Positions 1 to 10,787 of a stretch of 64,000 nt of DNA are shown here, in pieces; position 1 is the stretch's first letter, and each line of letters begins with the position of its first letter. The stretch comes from an uncultured bacterium (GTDB taxonomy: Bacteria; Hydrogenedentota; Hydrogenedentia; Hydrogenedentales; CAILVY01). Below the pieces are notes generated by a model. It saw only the letters and a list, made by a program, of their open reading frames with translations, had not been told where the DNA came from and made no database searches. The position numbers were made by a program, and so were the translations under genes. Where the stretch lies: positions 1 through 64,000 of the forward strand of contig CALEDJ010000005.1 of NCBI GenBank assembly GCA_937951485.1. The letters are read 5' to 3'.

Positions 1-2
1 TG

Positions 3-2534
3 ATGCAAAGCGGACGAAGTATTCTTATCGGTATTCTGGCGGGCCTTGTCATGGTCTGTGCCGGGATTTCCCGGGCGGGGGAGGTGTGTTATGCGCCGCC
101 GAACGCGGACGGTTCGGCGGACCTGCCACCCGCTTTCTGCAGGTATGACCCGGACCCGATGTGGGTCGTGCTGGGCTTCCAGGTGGCGGGCGCTATTGAC
201 AGTTTTTTTGACATCACCTACCAGGTGGGCGGCAACTTCGGCCCGGAAGGCCAGATACAGCAGTATCGTGCAGTGCTGCATCTGGAGTTGACGGGCACGG
301 GAACGCTGGGGGGCTATGCGCGCACGTTGGCCATCCCGATTGATGTCGAAACGCACAGCGCCCCGCGCGGGACGGGTGGTGTGCAGTCCTTCGACACGGA
401 AATGGTTTCGCTGTTCGGCCAGTTGCCCCCCGGCGACCCGGATTTCGACTTGCTGCGCGTGACCGCCGGGACGAACTGGGGCATGCCCAGCCCCGGCCAT
501 ACCACGTTGACCCAAGTGGGTGGCCCCGACAGCGAGTGGACCGTGGACAGTTTCTTCGACATCTTTTATCGCATTGAAATGGAGGCACATGCGGGCGGCC
601 CGCTGGACGGCGTGTCGGGAACCGCCGAAGGTAGCATCCGCTTCAGCGTTGGCGAAACTCCGCCGCCCCCGTCACCTCCGGTAGACTACTTCGGCCTGCC
701 GCATTCGGCGCTGGGTGGCGCGACATTGACGCCCGATGCGTTCGGCTTGACCTTGGGTGGTCTGGGTTCGATCTGTGAAGGTGGCGTGGAGATTGACCTG
801 GGCGCGGCGGACGGCTTTCAGTGTGACATCGAACCGATAGACTGGCAGCCGGGCGGGCATATCACCGTTCGTCGTGCTGGTGGTGCTGGTAGTGGTACTG
901 TTACCTTTTGTGCCGACGATGGCAGCGAGGGCTTCTTCTTCGAGGGCGGCGACGACAATACCGTCCACGCCGGCACTAGAACGCGGGACGTGGATACGCC
1001 GGTCTTCTTGTCACTGCTCCTGGGCAATACCATCGTCGCCACGGCGGAAACCGTTCTCGCGGCAACACATCCCCCCCAAGACGTCCATATTTACAGAGTC
1101 CATGCGGCCCCGCGCGACATCGTCGCCATGCGGATACTTATCGCAGACAATGGCGTGAAGCCGGGAAGCGTGAACAAGAGCGGAGGCGACAAGATGAACA
1201 AAGCGGAACTTATCGAGGCCATAGCAAAGTTGAGCCCGCGCGGCGGTGGTCCCGTCCCGGTTTCGCTTCTGGACGGCCCGCCCGTGCTGGCCGATACCCT
1301 CTCGATGACATTCTCGAAAGAAGAGGGCAGCGATGCCGGCATAGAAAAGGTGACCGTGCGCGGATGGGATCCCGGGCGCAGACTGGGACTACGCATCACC
1401 GACGAAGCAGGGATTTGGTTTGGCAATGCGCACCGATCGTTGACCGCGACCGGCGACCTGAGCGTGGCGGGCGGCGCGCGCCTGCACGGCGGGCAACGCA
1501 CCATCGGCGCGGGCCAGGTCACTGAGATCCTCAAGATCGCTCCCCCGACCGGCGGCAACACCGGCGGCGTCGCCATAGCGCCGGCCGATCCCGAGGCGGT
1601 GGGTTTTGAGATGCAATTGCACACCCGCCCCGCCGGCGAGTGGGGCATCGTCGAAGAGATAGAATTCGTTGTTGAACGCGTGGAACGCGGGAAAACCGGC
1701 CAGTGCACCGTTCGTGTCAGGTTTGCCCCAACCCTTACGGGCGGGGTGCAACTCTACCTGGAAACTGACGATGCGACCTGCCTGCCGGAAAGCATCGGGG
1801 TGGATGTCCTGCGCAACGGACGCCGTATCGCGACAGGGGTGATCAATGTGGGCGGGTTGGGAGCCGTTCTTTTGGCCGAGGGTGACTTCGGCGACGTTGG
1901 CGGGGAACCAATGACGCTGCGCGTCATCAACGAGGAAGGGGTCAAGCCTCCCCCTACAAATAAGCCCAAAAAAAAGGACGTCGGGAATTCCACTCCCTGG
2001 CTGTTTGAAGTGGGCCTTGCCGGGCCGGTCCCAATCGCAGTGCCTGGTCTCGCCCCCGTGATGGGCGACCTGTTGAAGGTGTGGCTGAGCCCGACGCCGC
2101 ACCGCACGCCTGTCAGCGGAGTGCAACTCTTCGTGACAACCCAGGATGAATCGCACTGGAGCAAGGTGGTCTGGGAATCGCCGTTTATACCCTACCCCGA
2201 TTTCCCGACGACACATCATGGTGGCACTTTCAAGACCGGCGCGGACGTATGCCTGGAATCGCCGACAGCGGGGCTGAACTATCAGTGGTTCAAGGACGGC
2301 GAACCCGTGACCACGTCATTCGGACCGCGGCTCTGCCTGGAGAATCTGCAACCCTCCGACTCCGGCGTCTATCGCGTTCTGGTGGAGGACGGCGCAAAGG
2401 GCCTGGTCGAGCATTTCTTCTACATCACCGTGGCGAACAGCGTCCCGGCGGCGGGCGCCTTTGGGCTGGCGATGCTCGCCGCCCTCGCCGGCGCGGGCGG
2501 CCTCGCCACCCTGCGCCGCAGACGGCGCACCTGA
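3..2534 (+). CDS. Large secreted protein with Ig-like domain and C-terminal sorting-type anchor
   Basis: The 843-residue product begins with a clear signal peptide (about residues 1-25, ending SRA before GE). The body is Gly/Pro-rich and beta-like, and I recognise no enzyme in it. A short motif, SFFDI, occurs twice, near residues 66 and 183. An Ig-like domain lies at about 745-812, shown by a YQWFKDG strand and the LQPSDSGVYRV ending typical of Ig folds, with cysteines that could form its disulfide. The last 30 residues form a tripartite tail: a VPAAG motif, a small-residue hydrophobic helix, and a run of arginines. This resembles PEP-CTERM/IPTL-CTERM-class surface-sorting signals. No sorting protease gene is present in this window. 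The start at base 3 fits the signal peptide, but upstream sequence is not visible. A strong terminator follows, so the gene ends its transcript. A cell-surface or secreted role is inferred; the function is unknown. Confidence 0.75.
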   Translation: MQSGRSILIGILAGLVMVCAGISRAGEVCYAPPNADGSADLPPAFCRYDPDPMWVVLGFQVAGAIDSFFDITYQVGGNFGPEGQIQQYRAVLHLELTGTGTLGGYARTLAIPIDVETHSAPRGTGGVQSFDTEMVSLFGQLPPGDPDFDLLRVTAGTNWGMPSPGHTTLTQVGGPDSEWTVDSFFDIFYRIEMEAHAGGPLDGVSGTAEGSIRFSVGETPPPPSPPVDYFGLPHSALGGATLTPDAFGLTLGGLGSICEGGVEIDLGAADGFQCDIEPIDWQPGGHITVRRAGGAGSGTVTFCADDGSEGFFFEGGDDNTVHAGTRTRDVDTPVFLSLLLGNTIVATAETVLAATHPPQDVHIYRVHAAPRDIVAMRILIADNGVKPGSVNKSGGDKMNKAELIEAIAKLSPRGGGPVPVSLLDGPPVLADTLSMTFSKEEGSDAGIEKVTVRGWDPGRRLGLRITDEAGIWFGNAHRSLTATGDLSVAGGARLHGGQRTIGAGQVTEILKIAPPTGGNTGGVAIAPADPEAVGFEMQLHTRPAGEWGIVEEIEFVVERVERGKTGQCTVRVRFAPTLTGGVQLYLETDDATCLPESIGVDVLRNGRRIATGVINVGGLGAVLLAEGDFGDVGGEPMTLRVINEEGVKPPPTNKPKKKDVGNSTPWLFEVGLAGPVPIAVPGLAPVMGDLLKVWLSPTPHRTPVSGVQLFVTTQDESHWSKVVWESPFIPYPDFPTTHHGGTFKTGADVCLESPTAGLNYQWFKDGEPVTTSFGPRLCLENLQPSDSGVYRVLVEDGAKGLVEHFFYITVANSVPAAGAFGLAMLAALAGAGGLATLRRRRRT

Positions 2535-2566
2535 TCCGCCCGCCATATTTTGAGCGTGTGTCCAAG

Positions 2567-2601
2567 ACCTGTGGGGTATTCAAGACCCCACAGGTTTTTT
2601 T
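2567..2601 (+). terminator. Rho-independent terminator after the Ig-domain protein gene
   Basis: An 11-bp perfect stem (arms at 2567-2577 and 2585-2595, ACCTGTGGGGT pairing with ACCCCACAGGT) with a 7-nt loop is followed directly by seven T residues. It lies 32 bp after the stop codon of the preceding gene. This is the clearest intrinsic terminator in the window. Confidence 0.9.
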
Positions 2602-2749
2602 ATGAATGCAGGGGAAATATCCGGCAGTCAGCCCGTGGCATGGCCGTTTGGGCGGTACGCGACCGCAATGTTCTTTGGAAATAAGGGTTTCCGAACAGTA
2701 CACTCGCGGAGTCGGAAACTGCTGTCGAACACGAACCCCGGAAACTGAA

Positions 2750-4354
2750 ATGTTACGCATATCGGAAACGGTCTTTATCCTGCTGTGTTGCGCCTATGCG
2801 GCGGTGGCAGGTTTCAATGCCGTGACGCGCACGGGGGATTTGTCCCCGGATTCGATGGTCTATATTGACGCCGCGCTGAATCTCGCGCAGGGCCGGGGCC
2901 TGTCGCATTCGCATCGGATGACGCACCGCGCCGATCACATGGAAGCGGCAGACCGGCTGCCGCCGGTGGTGATCTGGGCGCCGCTTTATCCAATGCTGAT
3001 CGCCGGCGTTCACACGATCGGCGTGCCGGGGGGCTATGCAGGGTTGGGGATCAGCGCCCTGTTTGCCGGCATTGTGTTGTTGTGCGCGTGGGGGCTGTCG
3101 CGAAAAATCGGCGGCGCAGGCGCGGGGATGCTCGGCGCGGCCCTGTTGATGCATCTGCTGGCGCTGCGGTATGTCGGCGGGCATGCCTGGAGTGAAACGA
3201 CAGCCTTGGCATGCTTCCTTGCCGGATGCCTCGTCCTGATCCGGGAAGAATCCGACCAGCCGTCAATGGCGGCTTTGGCGGGGTTGTGTTTCGGACTGGC
3301 CTTCGCTGCGCGCTATGCCTTTTTTCCCGCCGCGGCGCTTGGATTCGCCGCCTGCTGGAATCATCGTGATTACCGGACCATGGCGAAGCGATATGCCGCC
3401 TATGCCCTCGGATTCATGGCCGCCGCAGCACCGGTATTGGCGCGGAACTCGGCATATTCCGGCAACCCGTTGGGACCTGCGCGGCCGCCGTCCCACATGG
3501 GATGGATGGAGAATTGCAGGCATGCCGCGCATACCCTCTTCGGCCATTATCTGCCCCTCGAAACGGTCTCTTCGGAAACGCAGGGAATGCTGGCCGTCGT
3601 TGCGGCGGCGCTGATAGTTTCGGTAATCCTTTTCGGAAAACGCTGGGCGGCGTTGCGATGCGCTTTCCGCCAACGTGGATTCCGCCTGTTATCTCTCTGG
3701 TGTCTGCTGTATATGGTTTTTCTGATTGCGCACCGGAGCATGTATGAAGCCGACCCCCTGGGGGTGCGCCTGCTGGCCCCGGCCACCATCCCGCTGGCGC
3801 TGCTGGCGGCGGTGCTGCTTCGTTCCGTGTCGGGAGGCAAAGAGACGTTCTGGTGCGCCATTGGCCTCCTGCTTGCAGTGGCCGCCATTGGCCGGGAAGG
3901 GGTCGTCGCCGCGCGCAGCACCCCCCAAACCATGCCCGGGCGACTGGAATCGTCGGAACGACTCCAATGGATTTGCGCGAACACCACCGAAGAGGACCTG
4001 ATTATCGGCGATGCCACCATGGACATCCCGCTGGTGTGCGGATTCCGCCAAACCCTGTGCTTTATGCCTTGGGATATCGAGGCAAGGCATTTCCAATACG
4101 ACGATCTTCTTTGTTTCCTTCGAAAGAATCGCCATCGGTATCGCAATGTCTTCATCATCATCCGGGCCGGCCTGCCTCCCGAACCTGTGTTTGAAGCGCA
4201 ATGGCGCGCCTACTTCGGTGATTTTGTCACCGACCTGGTCTATGGACGCATCGGCGCCTGTCCGGAAATTTCACATTGCGAAACACTGGAAGACGCTTTT
4301 GTATTCGTAGTTCGCCATGGCGAACAATTCCGAACCGTGTTCCCGATCAACTGA
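2750..4354 (+). CDS. GT39/ArnT-like multi-pass membrane glycosyltransferase
   Basis: The product is a 534-residue polytopic membrane protein with about ten hydrophobic segments. Its first luminal/periplasmic loop reads LSPDSMVYIDAALNLAQGRG. This pattern (an acidic residue, then a Tyr and Ala-rich helix, then G-x-G) is typical of the GT39/ArnT/PMT superfamily, which moves sugars from polyprenyl phosphates to acceptors at the outer face of the inner membrane. The C-terminal ~130 residues are soluble. The open frame extends upstream to 2606, but that region overlaps the preceding terminator. The ATG at 2750 starts a natural hydrophobic N-terminus (MLRISETVFILLCC), so I chose it. Donor and acceptor cannot be told from sequence. 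A second GT39-like gene starts at 63689. Family assignment is moderate; alternatives are O-antigen ligase-like or other GT-C proteins. Confidence 0.6.
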   Translation: MLRISETVFILLCCAYAAVAGFNAVTRTGDLSPDSMVYIDAALNLAQGRGLSHSHRMTHRADHMEAADRLPPVVIWAPLYPMLIAGVHTIGVPGGYAGLGISALFAGIVLLCAWGLSRKIGGAGAGMLGAALLMHLLALRYVGGHAWSETTALACFLAGCLVLIREESDQPSMAALAGLCFGLAFAARYAFFPAAALGFAACWNHRDYRTMAKRYAAYALGFMAAAAPVLARNSAYSGNPLGPARPPSHMGWMENCRHAAHTLFGHYLPLETVSSETQGMLAVVAAALIVSVILFGKRWAALRCAFRQRGFRLLSLWCLLYMVFLIAHRSMYEADPLGVRLLAPATIPLALLAAVLLRSVSGGKETFWCAIGLLLAVAAIGREGVVAARSTPQTMPGRLESSERLQWICANTTEEDLIIGDATMDIPLVCGFRQTLCFMPWDIEARHFQYDDLLCFLRKNRHRYRNVFIIIRAGLPPEPVFEAQWRAYFGDFVTDLVYGRIGACPEISHCETLEDAFVFVVRHGEQFRTVFPIN

Positions 4355-4377
4355 CTATGCATACTGCTTTTTTGCGG

Positions 4378-4446
4378 CGTTTCAGCGAAATGACGTGGAA
4401 CAGCGAATGCAGTGTTTTTCCATATCCCCCGGCGCTGCGCGCCATT
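4378..4446 (+). repeat. Dispersed palindromic element, family A (single arm)
   Basis: The segment ends in the core CCCCCGGCGCTGCGCGCC, preceded by an arm containing CAGCGAATGCAGTGTTTTT. The same arm plus core recurs at 6551-6620 (diverged), 20821-20911 (reverse strand) and as an inverted pair at 30541-30813. It lies in the 220-bp gap between the GT39-like gene and ftsH. I see no gene in that gap. Confidence 0.6.
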
Positions 4447-4483
4447 CGGGCTGACGTGATTGCATGTTTTTCCGTGTGTGGGA

Positions 4484-4512
4484 TTGTTCCCACAGGCCGT
4501 GTGTGGTATGAT
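4484..4512 (+). promoter_or_regulatory. Predicted sigma-70 promoter of ftsH
   Basis: TTGTTC (4484-4489), a 17-bp spacer, then TATGAT (4507-4512). It lies 62 bp before the ftsH ATG. A GGAAAGG ribosome binding site candidate is at 4554-4560. Prediction from pattern only. Confidence 0.5.
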
Positions 4513-4574
4513 TTATCGAATATTGCAGCGGTCGCGGATATATCGCGGCGCGCGGAAAGGCGTATCAGAGCATC

Positions 4575-6533
<1,959 letters not shown>

Positions 6534-6550
6534 TAAAAATAAGGCCTGGC

Positions 6551-6620
6551 AATACTTTACCGGAATGGCATGGATTTTCGGGATATGCCAGATGGCCTTT
6601 TACATCCCCCGGCGCTTCGC
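6551..6620 (+). repeat. Dispersed palindromic element, family A (single arm)
   Basis: An arm with GGAATGGCATGGATTTTCGG and the inner hairpin GGCAT...ATGCC leads into the core ACATCCCCCGGCGCTTCGC. The left arm at 30541-30600 has the same layout (GGAATGGCAT...ATGCC...TACATCCCCC). Confidence 0.6.
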
Positions 6621-6628
6621 TAAAAATG

Positions 6629-6650
6629 TTACAGGACCTGTAAGGTTTTT
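6629..6650 (+). terminator. Weak terminator-like hairpin after ftsH
   Basis: TTACAG-GAC-CTGTAA is a 6-bp stem with a 3-nt loop, followed by GG and five T residues. The stem is AT-rich and short, so it is a weak candidate. It is the only terminator-like structure between ftsH and folP. Confidence 0.35.
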
Positions 6651-6703
6651 CAATGCCTCACAAGTCTGTTCTTATTAAGATTGTTGCCCGTTGTGGCCGA
6701 TTC

Positions 6704-6905
6704 GTTCTTGTTGTGGCCGGTCTCCTGACCGAGCCACAGGCGTCGGGCTTGTCGGACGAGTCGGGCCGGTGCAGTGCAAACCAGGGCGTGCGTAGTTCTG
6801 GAGTACAGGCTTCAGCCTGAAAAAATTTCAGAGACCTTCGGTCGGGTTTGTGGCTCTGTCTGGGAACCGGCCACAGCGGGAGAGAGCGCGGGCATTGAAA
6901 TTTCC
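6704..6905. repeat. Dispersed repeat block, family B modules
   Basis: This block contains the modules TTGTGGCCGGTCTCC (6706-6725), GAGTACAGGCTTCAGCCTG (6799-6818) and GAGACCTTCGGTC (6832-6844), and a further GGAACCGGCCACAGC piece. The same modules recur near 16690, 22680-22820, 33340, 40383-40460, 43369 and 51117-51235. No reading frame here resembles a protein. The block fills most of the ftsH-folP gap. Confidence 0.65.
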
Positions 6906-6959
6906 AAGGGAAATTTCAGGCATGCGCAGTCCAAAACAGTGGGCAAAAAGACAAGTGCC

Positions 6960-7769
6960 ATGCAGAAAACGATGATCATGGGTGTGATGAACCTCACGCC
7001 GGATTCTTTCTATGACGGGGGCAGGATTCAGACTCCGGCGCAGGCGCGCGCCCGCGCCGAGGAACTGGCCCGCGATGGCGCGGACTGGCTGGACGTGGGC
7101 GGGGAATCCTCGCGGCCCGGCGCGCAACCCGTGGGGCTGGACGAGGAATTGCGGCGGGTGATTCCGGCATTGGAGGCGATGCAGGGGGTGAACGCGCGCC
7201 TTTCGATTGACACGTGTCGCGCGGAAACGGCGCGCCGCGCCATCGCATTGGGGGTGCGCATGGTGAACGACATCACGGCGCTGCGGCATGATCCGGAGAT
7301 GGCCTCGGTGGTCGCGGAAAGCGGCTGTCAGTGTGTGTTGATGCATATGCGGGGCACGCCGGAAACCATGCAGCAGGCGCCGGTATATACCGATGTGGTG
7401 GATGAAATCTGCGCATTTTTCGAGGATCGCCTGCGCGCAGCGACGGCGGCCGGCATCCGGGAAAGCCGCATCTGGCTGGACCCGGGGTTTGGATTCGGAA
7501 AAACGGTCGAGCATAATCTTATCCTGTTGCGGGAATTGCGACAGTTCAAGCGGTTTGGCCTGCCGCTCTTGATCGGCACGTCCAACAAGTCTACGATCGG
7601 GGCGGTGCTGGACGCGCCGGTGACGGCGCGGCTGGAGGGGACGGCGGCGACGGTGGCCGTGGCGGTGTGGAACGGCGCGGACGCCGTGCGGGTGCATGAC
7701 GTCAAGGCCATGGCGCGCGTCGCGCGCATGTGCGACGCGATCCGGGCAGGGAGGATTCCGGACAGATGA
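6960..7769 (+). CDS. folP: Dihydropteroate synthase
   Basis: FolP condenses 6-hydroxymethyl-dihydropterin pyrophosphate with p-aminobenzoate in folate synthesis. The 269-residue product has all family signatures: GVMNLTPDSFYDGG near residue 9, DVGGESSRPGA near 45, SIDTCRAETA, NDITAL, and the late GTSNKS and VHDV motifs. I chose the ATG at 6960 because the frame upstream runs through repeat sequence, and MQKTMIMGVMNLTP is a normal N-terminus. The stop codon overlaps the glmM start by 4 bp (ATGA), so the two genes are translationally coupled. Confidence 0.95.
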   Translation: MQKTMIMGVMNLTPDSFYDGGRIQTPAQARARAEELARDGADWLDVGGESSRPGAQPVGLDEELRRVIPALEAMQGVNARLSIDTCRAETARRAIALGVRMVNDITALRHDPEMASVVAESGCQCVLMHMRGTPETMQQAPVYTDVVDEICAFFEDRLRAATAAGIRESRIWLDPGFGFGKTVEHNLILLRELRQFKRFGLPLLIGTSNKSTIGAVLDAPVTARLEGTAATVAVAVWNGADAVRVHDVKAMARVARMCDAIRAGRIPDR

Positions 7770-9109
7770 CGGAACGATTGTTTGGCACGGATGGGATTCG
7801 CGGGCGCGCGAACCTGTATCCCATGACGGCGGAGGTGGCGCTGCAGGTGGGGCGTGCGGCCGGCATCCTGTTTCAACAGGACGACCGCCCGCACGTCATC
7901 CTTATCGGCAAGGATACGCGCCGCTCGTGTTATATGCTTGAAAACGCGCTGACGGCGGGGTTCTGCTCCGTCGGCATCAAGGTGTTGCTGACGGGGCCGC
8001 TACCCACCCCCGGCGTCTCCTACATCATGCGCAGCCTGCGATGTGACGGGGCCGTCATGATCTCCGCCTCACACAACCCCTATGAGGACAACGGCATCAA
8101 AATCTTCGGGCGCGACGGCTATAAAATTCCCGATGAACTCGAAGACCGGATAGCGAAAATGATCCAGACCGGCGAGGCCGACGGCGTACGCCCCGTCGCC
8201 GATCGCATCGGCACCGCCCGCCGCATTGACGACGCCGTCGGACGTTACATCGAATATGTCAAGGCCTCATTTCCCAAGGGCATGCGCCTCGATGGCCTGC
8301 GCATCGTCGTGGACTGCGCCAACGGCGCGTCCTACAAGGTCGGGCCGAACACGCTCATGGAATTGGGCGCGGAGGTCATCCCCATCGCCAACGCGCCCAA
8401 CGGACGCAACATCAACGACCGCGTCGGTTCGGTGTACCCGGAGGAAATGCGCGCCACCGTCATCCGCGAAAAGGCCGATGTGGGCATTTCCTTTGACGGC
8501 GACGGCGACCGCGTGGTCATGGCCGACGAAAAAGGACGGCTCCTCGACGGCAACGCCATCCTGGCCATCCTCGGCGTGGACATGATCGAGCGCGGCGTTC
8601 TGCCGCAGCGCACGCTGGTCACCACTATCATGGCCAACGGTGGCCTGGAACAGGCGCTCGCGCCGTACGGCGGCCGGGTGCTCCGCACCAACGTGGGCGA
8701 CCGCTATGTCGTCGAGTGCCTGCGGGAAAACGGCCTGACGCTCGGCGGCGAAGCCTCCGGCCATATCGTCCTGCTGGAATACAACCCCACGGGCGACGCC
8801 ATGATCGCCGCGCTCCAGGCGCTCGCGGCGATGATCCGGCGCGACGTGCCGCTCTCCGTGATTGCAGGGGCCTATCAGGAAATGCCGGAAGTTCATTTGA
8901 AAGTGCCGTTGAACGGCAAACACAAGCCGTCCCAGGAGCAATTGGACGCCATCTGCAAAGAGGCCGAAGAAAAATTGAACGGCGCCGGCCGGGTGGTCAT
9001 CCGCCCCTCCGGCACCGAGCCTGTCGTCCGCGTCATGGTGCAACATGAGGAAATCCGAAAGGCCGAAGCCATCGGCAAAGACCTCGCGCAGAAAGTCGCC
9101 GCTCTCTGA
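7766..9109 (+). CDS. glmM: Phosphoglucosamine mutase
   Basis: GlmM interconverts glucosamine-6-phosphate and glucosamine-1-phosphate for UDP-GlcNAc, peptidoglycan and LPS synthesis. The 447-residue product starts LFGTDGIRGRAN. It has the phosphoserine loop ISASHNPYEDNGIK with catalytic Ser102, the metal-binding loop DGDGDR, the sugar-binding GEASGHI loop and the phosphate-binding RPSGTEPVVRV near the C-terminus. Length and motifs are standard. The ATG at 7766 overlaps the folP stop, which decides the start over an in-frame site 36 bp upstream. Confidence 0.97.
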   Translation: MTERLFGTDGIRGRANLYPMTAEVALQVGRAAGILFQQDDRPHVILIGKDTRRSCYMLENALTAGFCSVGIKVLLTGPLPTPGVSYIMRSLRCDGAVMISASHNPYEDNGIKIFGRDGYKIPDELEDRIAKMIQTGEADGVRPVADRIGTARRIDDAVGRYIEYVKASFPKGMRLDGLRIVVDCANGASYKVGPNTLMELGAEVIPIANAPNGRNINDRVGSVYPEEMRATVIREKADVGISFDGDGDRVVMADEKGRLLDGNAILAILGVDMIERGVLPQRTLVTTIMANGGLEQALAPYGGRVLRTNVGDRYVVECLRENGLTLGGEASGHIVLLEYNPTGDAMIAALQALAAMIRRDVPLSVIAGAYQEMPEVHLKVPLNGKHKPSQEQLDAICKEAEEKLNGAGRVVIRPSGTEPVVRVMVQHEEIRKAEAIGKDLAQKVAAL

Positions 9110-9660
9110 TTGGCTGCGGCAATCCGTCGCTATGATAAACACCGGAGAGACGGTGGAAGCGGTAGATAACAAAACCTTCCGCCGGGCCTGCGGCGCGGTC
9201 GGGAGAGCGGCCTGCAGCCCTGAATGATGACCCCTACGAAGCGGCATTTTTTTCCAAATCAGACGAGAACCGTAAGGATTGGCACATCACATTATGTTGG
9301 AGGTGTTATTGGCGCTTTTGCCGTTATGGCTTTGCGGGACGGTTTGCTCGACGAAAGTTGCCTGCTCACAACATTCGTGTTCGGTTAATACGTGATTGTT
9401 CATTGCTGGATTCCCGCTTGCGGGGGAATGACGCGCTGAAATGGGGCGTTTCAGGAGATTCGTCATTCCCGCGCAAGCGGGAATCCAGAACAATTCGTTT
9501 AGCCCCAGAACAATTCGTCCGGCCATCGAAATTGAAAGAGAGCAGGAAAAACACAAGGAGCGGGGATCGGACAAGAAGAACACTTTGGGGTTCTGTTCTC
9601 TTATTTCGGGTCACAGCACGTCCTTCAATAGAAGGCCCGTCAGCACACATCGTATCCGGG
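9110..9660. repeat. Intergenic region with inverted ATTCCCGC element, family D
   Basis: No gene is seen in these 551 bp. At about 9396-9497 two copies of a short element face each other. The first reads GGATTCCCGCTTGCGGGGGA, continuing to ATGACG; the second is its inverse, starting CGTCATTCCCGC and ending GGGAATCCAGAACAATTCG. Each copy is also a hairpin. A partial copy (GAATTGTTCTGGATTCCCGC) lies at 22616-22635 and a diverged copy near 10884-10914. The layout resembles the small ATTCCC...GGGAAT repeats known in other bacteria. Confidence 0.6.
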
Positions 9661-10602
9661 CTATTTTCCCGGGGCGTTTTCAATTTGAATGATGCGCAGC
9701 GTGTCGCCGTCGTCGGCCATGGGGAAGAAGGTGGGCCGGGAAGGATGGCGGTTGGGTGCGTGCAGCGACATCATCAACCTTCCATCGAAGGTGCGGAAGA
9801 GCATGGGATGCCCGCCGCAGCCCTCGAAGACCGGTTCTGCCTGTTGTTCCCAGGGGCCTTCGATCTTTCCGGACCGGCTTCGGGCCAGCCCCACCTTGTA
9901 CTTGCCGTCATCGCCGAAACTGGACCAGAGCATGAGCAGGCGTCCGGTCCTGGAACGATGCAGCCAGGGGCCGTCGGTCACCTTGTCCTTCTTCGCGGCG
10001 ACCCACGGCGCTTCAGAGGCATGGAAGAGCAGAATGGGTTCGCCTTGCGCGCGGGCCAAATCCCGGGACAGCCGCACCGCCTTCATCGCGCCATCGGTGA
10101 TCTGCAGCCACTCATGACAGAAGACCATCCACGGGTTGTCGTCGTCATCCACGAAGAGCGTGCCGTCCAGGCAGAGCCAGTCCGTGGGCGTCTGCGGCGC
10201 GTCGCCGATGGGAACGAACGGCCCGCGCGGCGAATCCGCGGCGCAGATGTGCGTGGCGCGCGCGGCGTTGTTCTCCCTGGCGAAGGTGGCGAACATGTAA
10301 TAGCGCCCTTCCCAGCGGTGCACCTCCGGCGCCCAGAAATCGCGTTGCGCCCAGAAGCCCTCCGGTGGCGCGAAAACGGGGAGCGGCCCCTCCCACGTTT
10401 CGAGGTCCTTGCTGCGGTAACACAAAAACGGCTTCGTACCCGGCGCCGGGTTCGTACCGTACATGTAATATACCCCTTCTTCTTTCACCGGAAGAATGAA
10501 CGGGTCCCGGATCGCAATTTCCTCGCGCGATATGGCTCCGCCCCCTGACCCCGCCGCATCGCCCGTCGCCAACAGCATCAATAACCCAATACTCAACGCC
10601 AT
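9661..10602 (-). CDS. Secreted glycoside hydrolase, family 43-like
   Basis: The 313-residue product is predicted to be an exported five-bladed beta-propeller glycosidase of the GH43/GH62/GH32-like clan; GH43 members mostly cleave arabinose- or xylose-containing glycans. It opens with a hydrophobic signal sequence (MALSIGLLMLLATGDAAG). The propeller then starts with IRDPFILP, carrying the likely general-base Asp. Further family-like elements are DFWAPEVHRWEGRYYMF, LDGTLFVDDDDNPWMVF and DGPWLHRSRTGRLLMLWSSF. The start at 10602 is set by an AAAGGAG ribosome binding site 10 bp upstream and by the signal peptide. The open frame continues upstream, but that stretch overlaps a degraded methyltransferase remnant in another frame. 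Substrate is unknown. Confidence 0.8.
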   Translation of the reverse strand: MALSIGLLMLLATGDAAGSGGGAISREEIAIRDPFILPVKEEGVYYMYGTNPAPGTKPFLCYRSKDLETWEGPLPVFAPPEGFWAQRDFWAPEVHRWEGRYYMFATFARENNAARATHICAADSPRGPFVPIGDAPQTPTDWLCLDGTLFVDDDDNPWMVFCHEWLQITDGAMKAVRLSRDLARAQGEPILLFHASEAPWVAAKKDKVTDGPWLHRSRTGRLLMLWSSFGDDGKYKVGLARSRSGKIEGPWEQQAEPVFEGCGGHPMLFRTFDGRLMMSLHAPNRHPSRPTFFPMADDGDTLRIIQIENAPGK

Positions 10603-10658
10603 CACCGCAACACTCCTTTCCGGCACGCTCGACGGCAACCGGCCCGCACTGTCAACCG

Positions 10659-10787
10659 TCATAATCCACCTTCGGACATCCGGTCGTCCATCAGTACGGC
10701 GTCGAAGGCGCTTTCGAGTCTGAACGTCCGCATGTCCCCTTGGATGAACGCGCATTCCGGGTTTAGTTCCTTCGCCTCTGAAACAAC
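10659..10787 (-). pseudogene. Remnant of a class I SAM-dependent methyltransferase gene
   Basis: Read on the minus strand, one frame gives ELNPECAFIQGDMRTFRL and then ESAFDAVLMDDRMS before a stop. This is the pattern of the central SAM-binding region of class I methyltransferases (acidic residue, GDMR, FDAVL). There is no start, no upstream motif I glycine loop and no downstream half, so only about 43 residues survive. The piece lies immediately upstream of the GH43-like gene, in a different frame. Confidence 0.45.
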
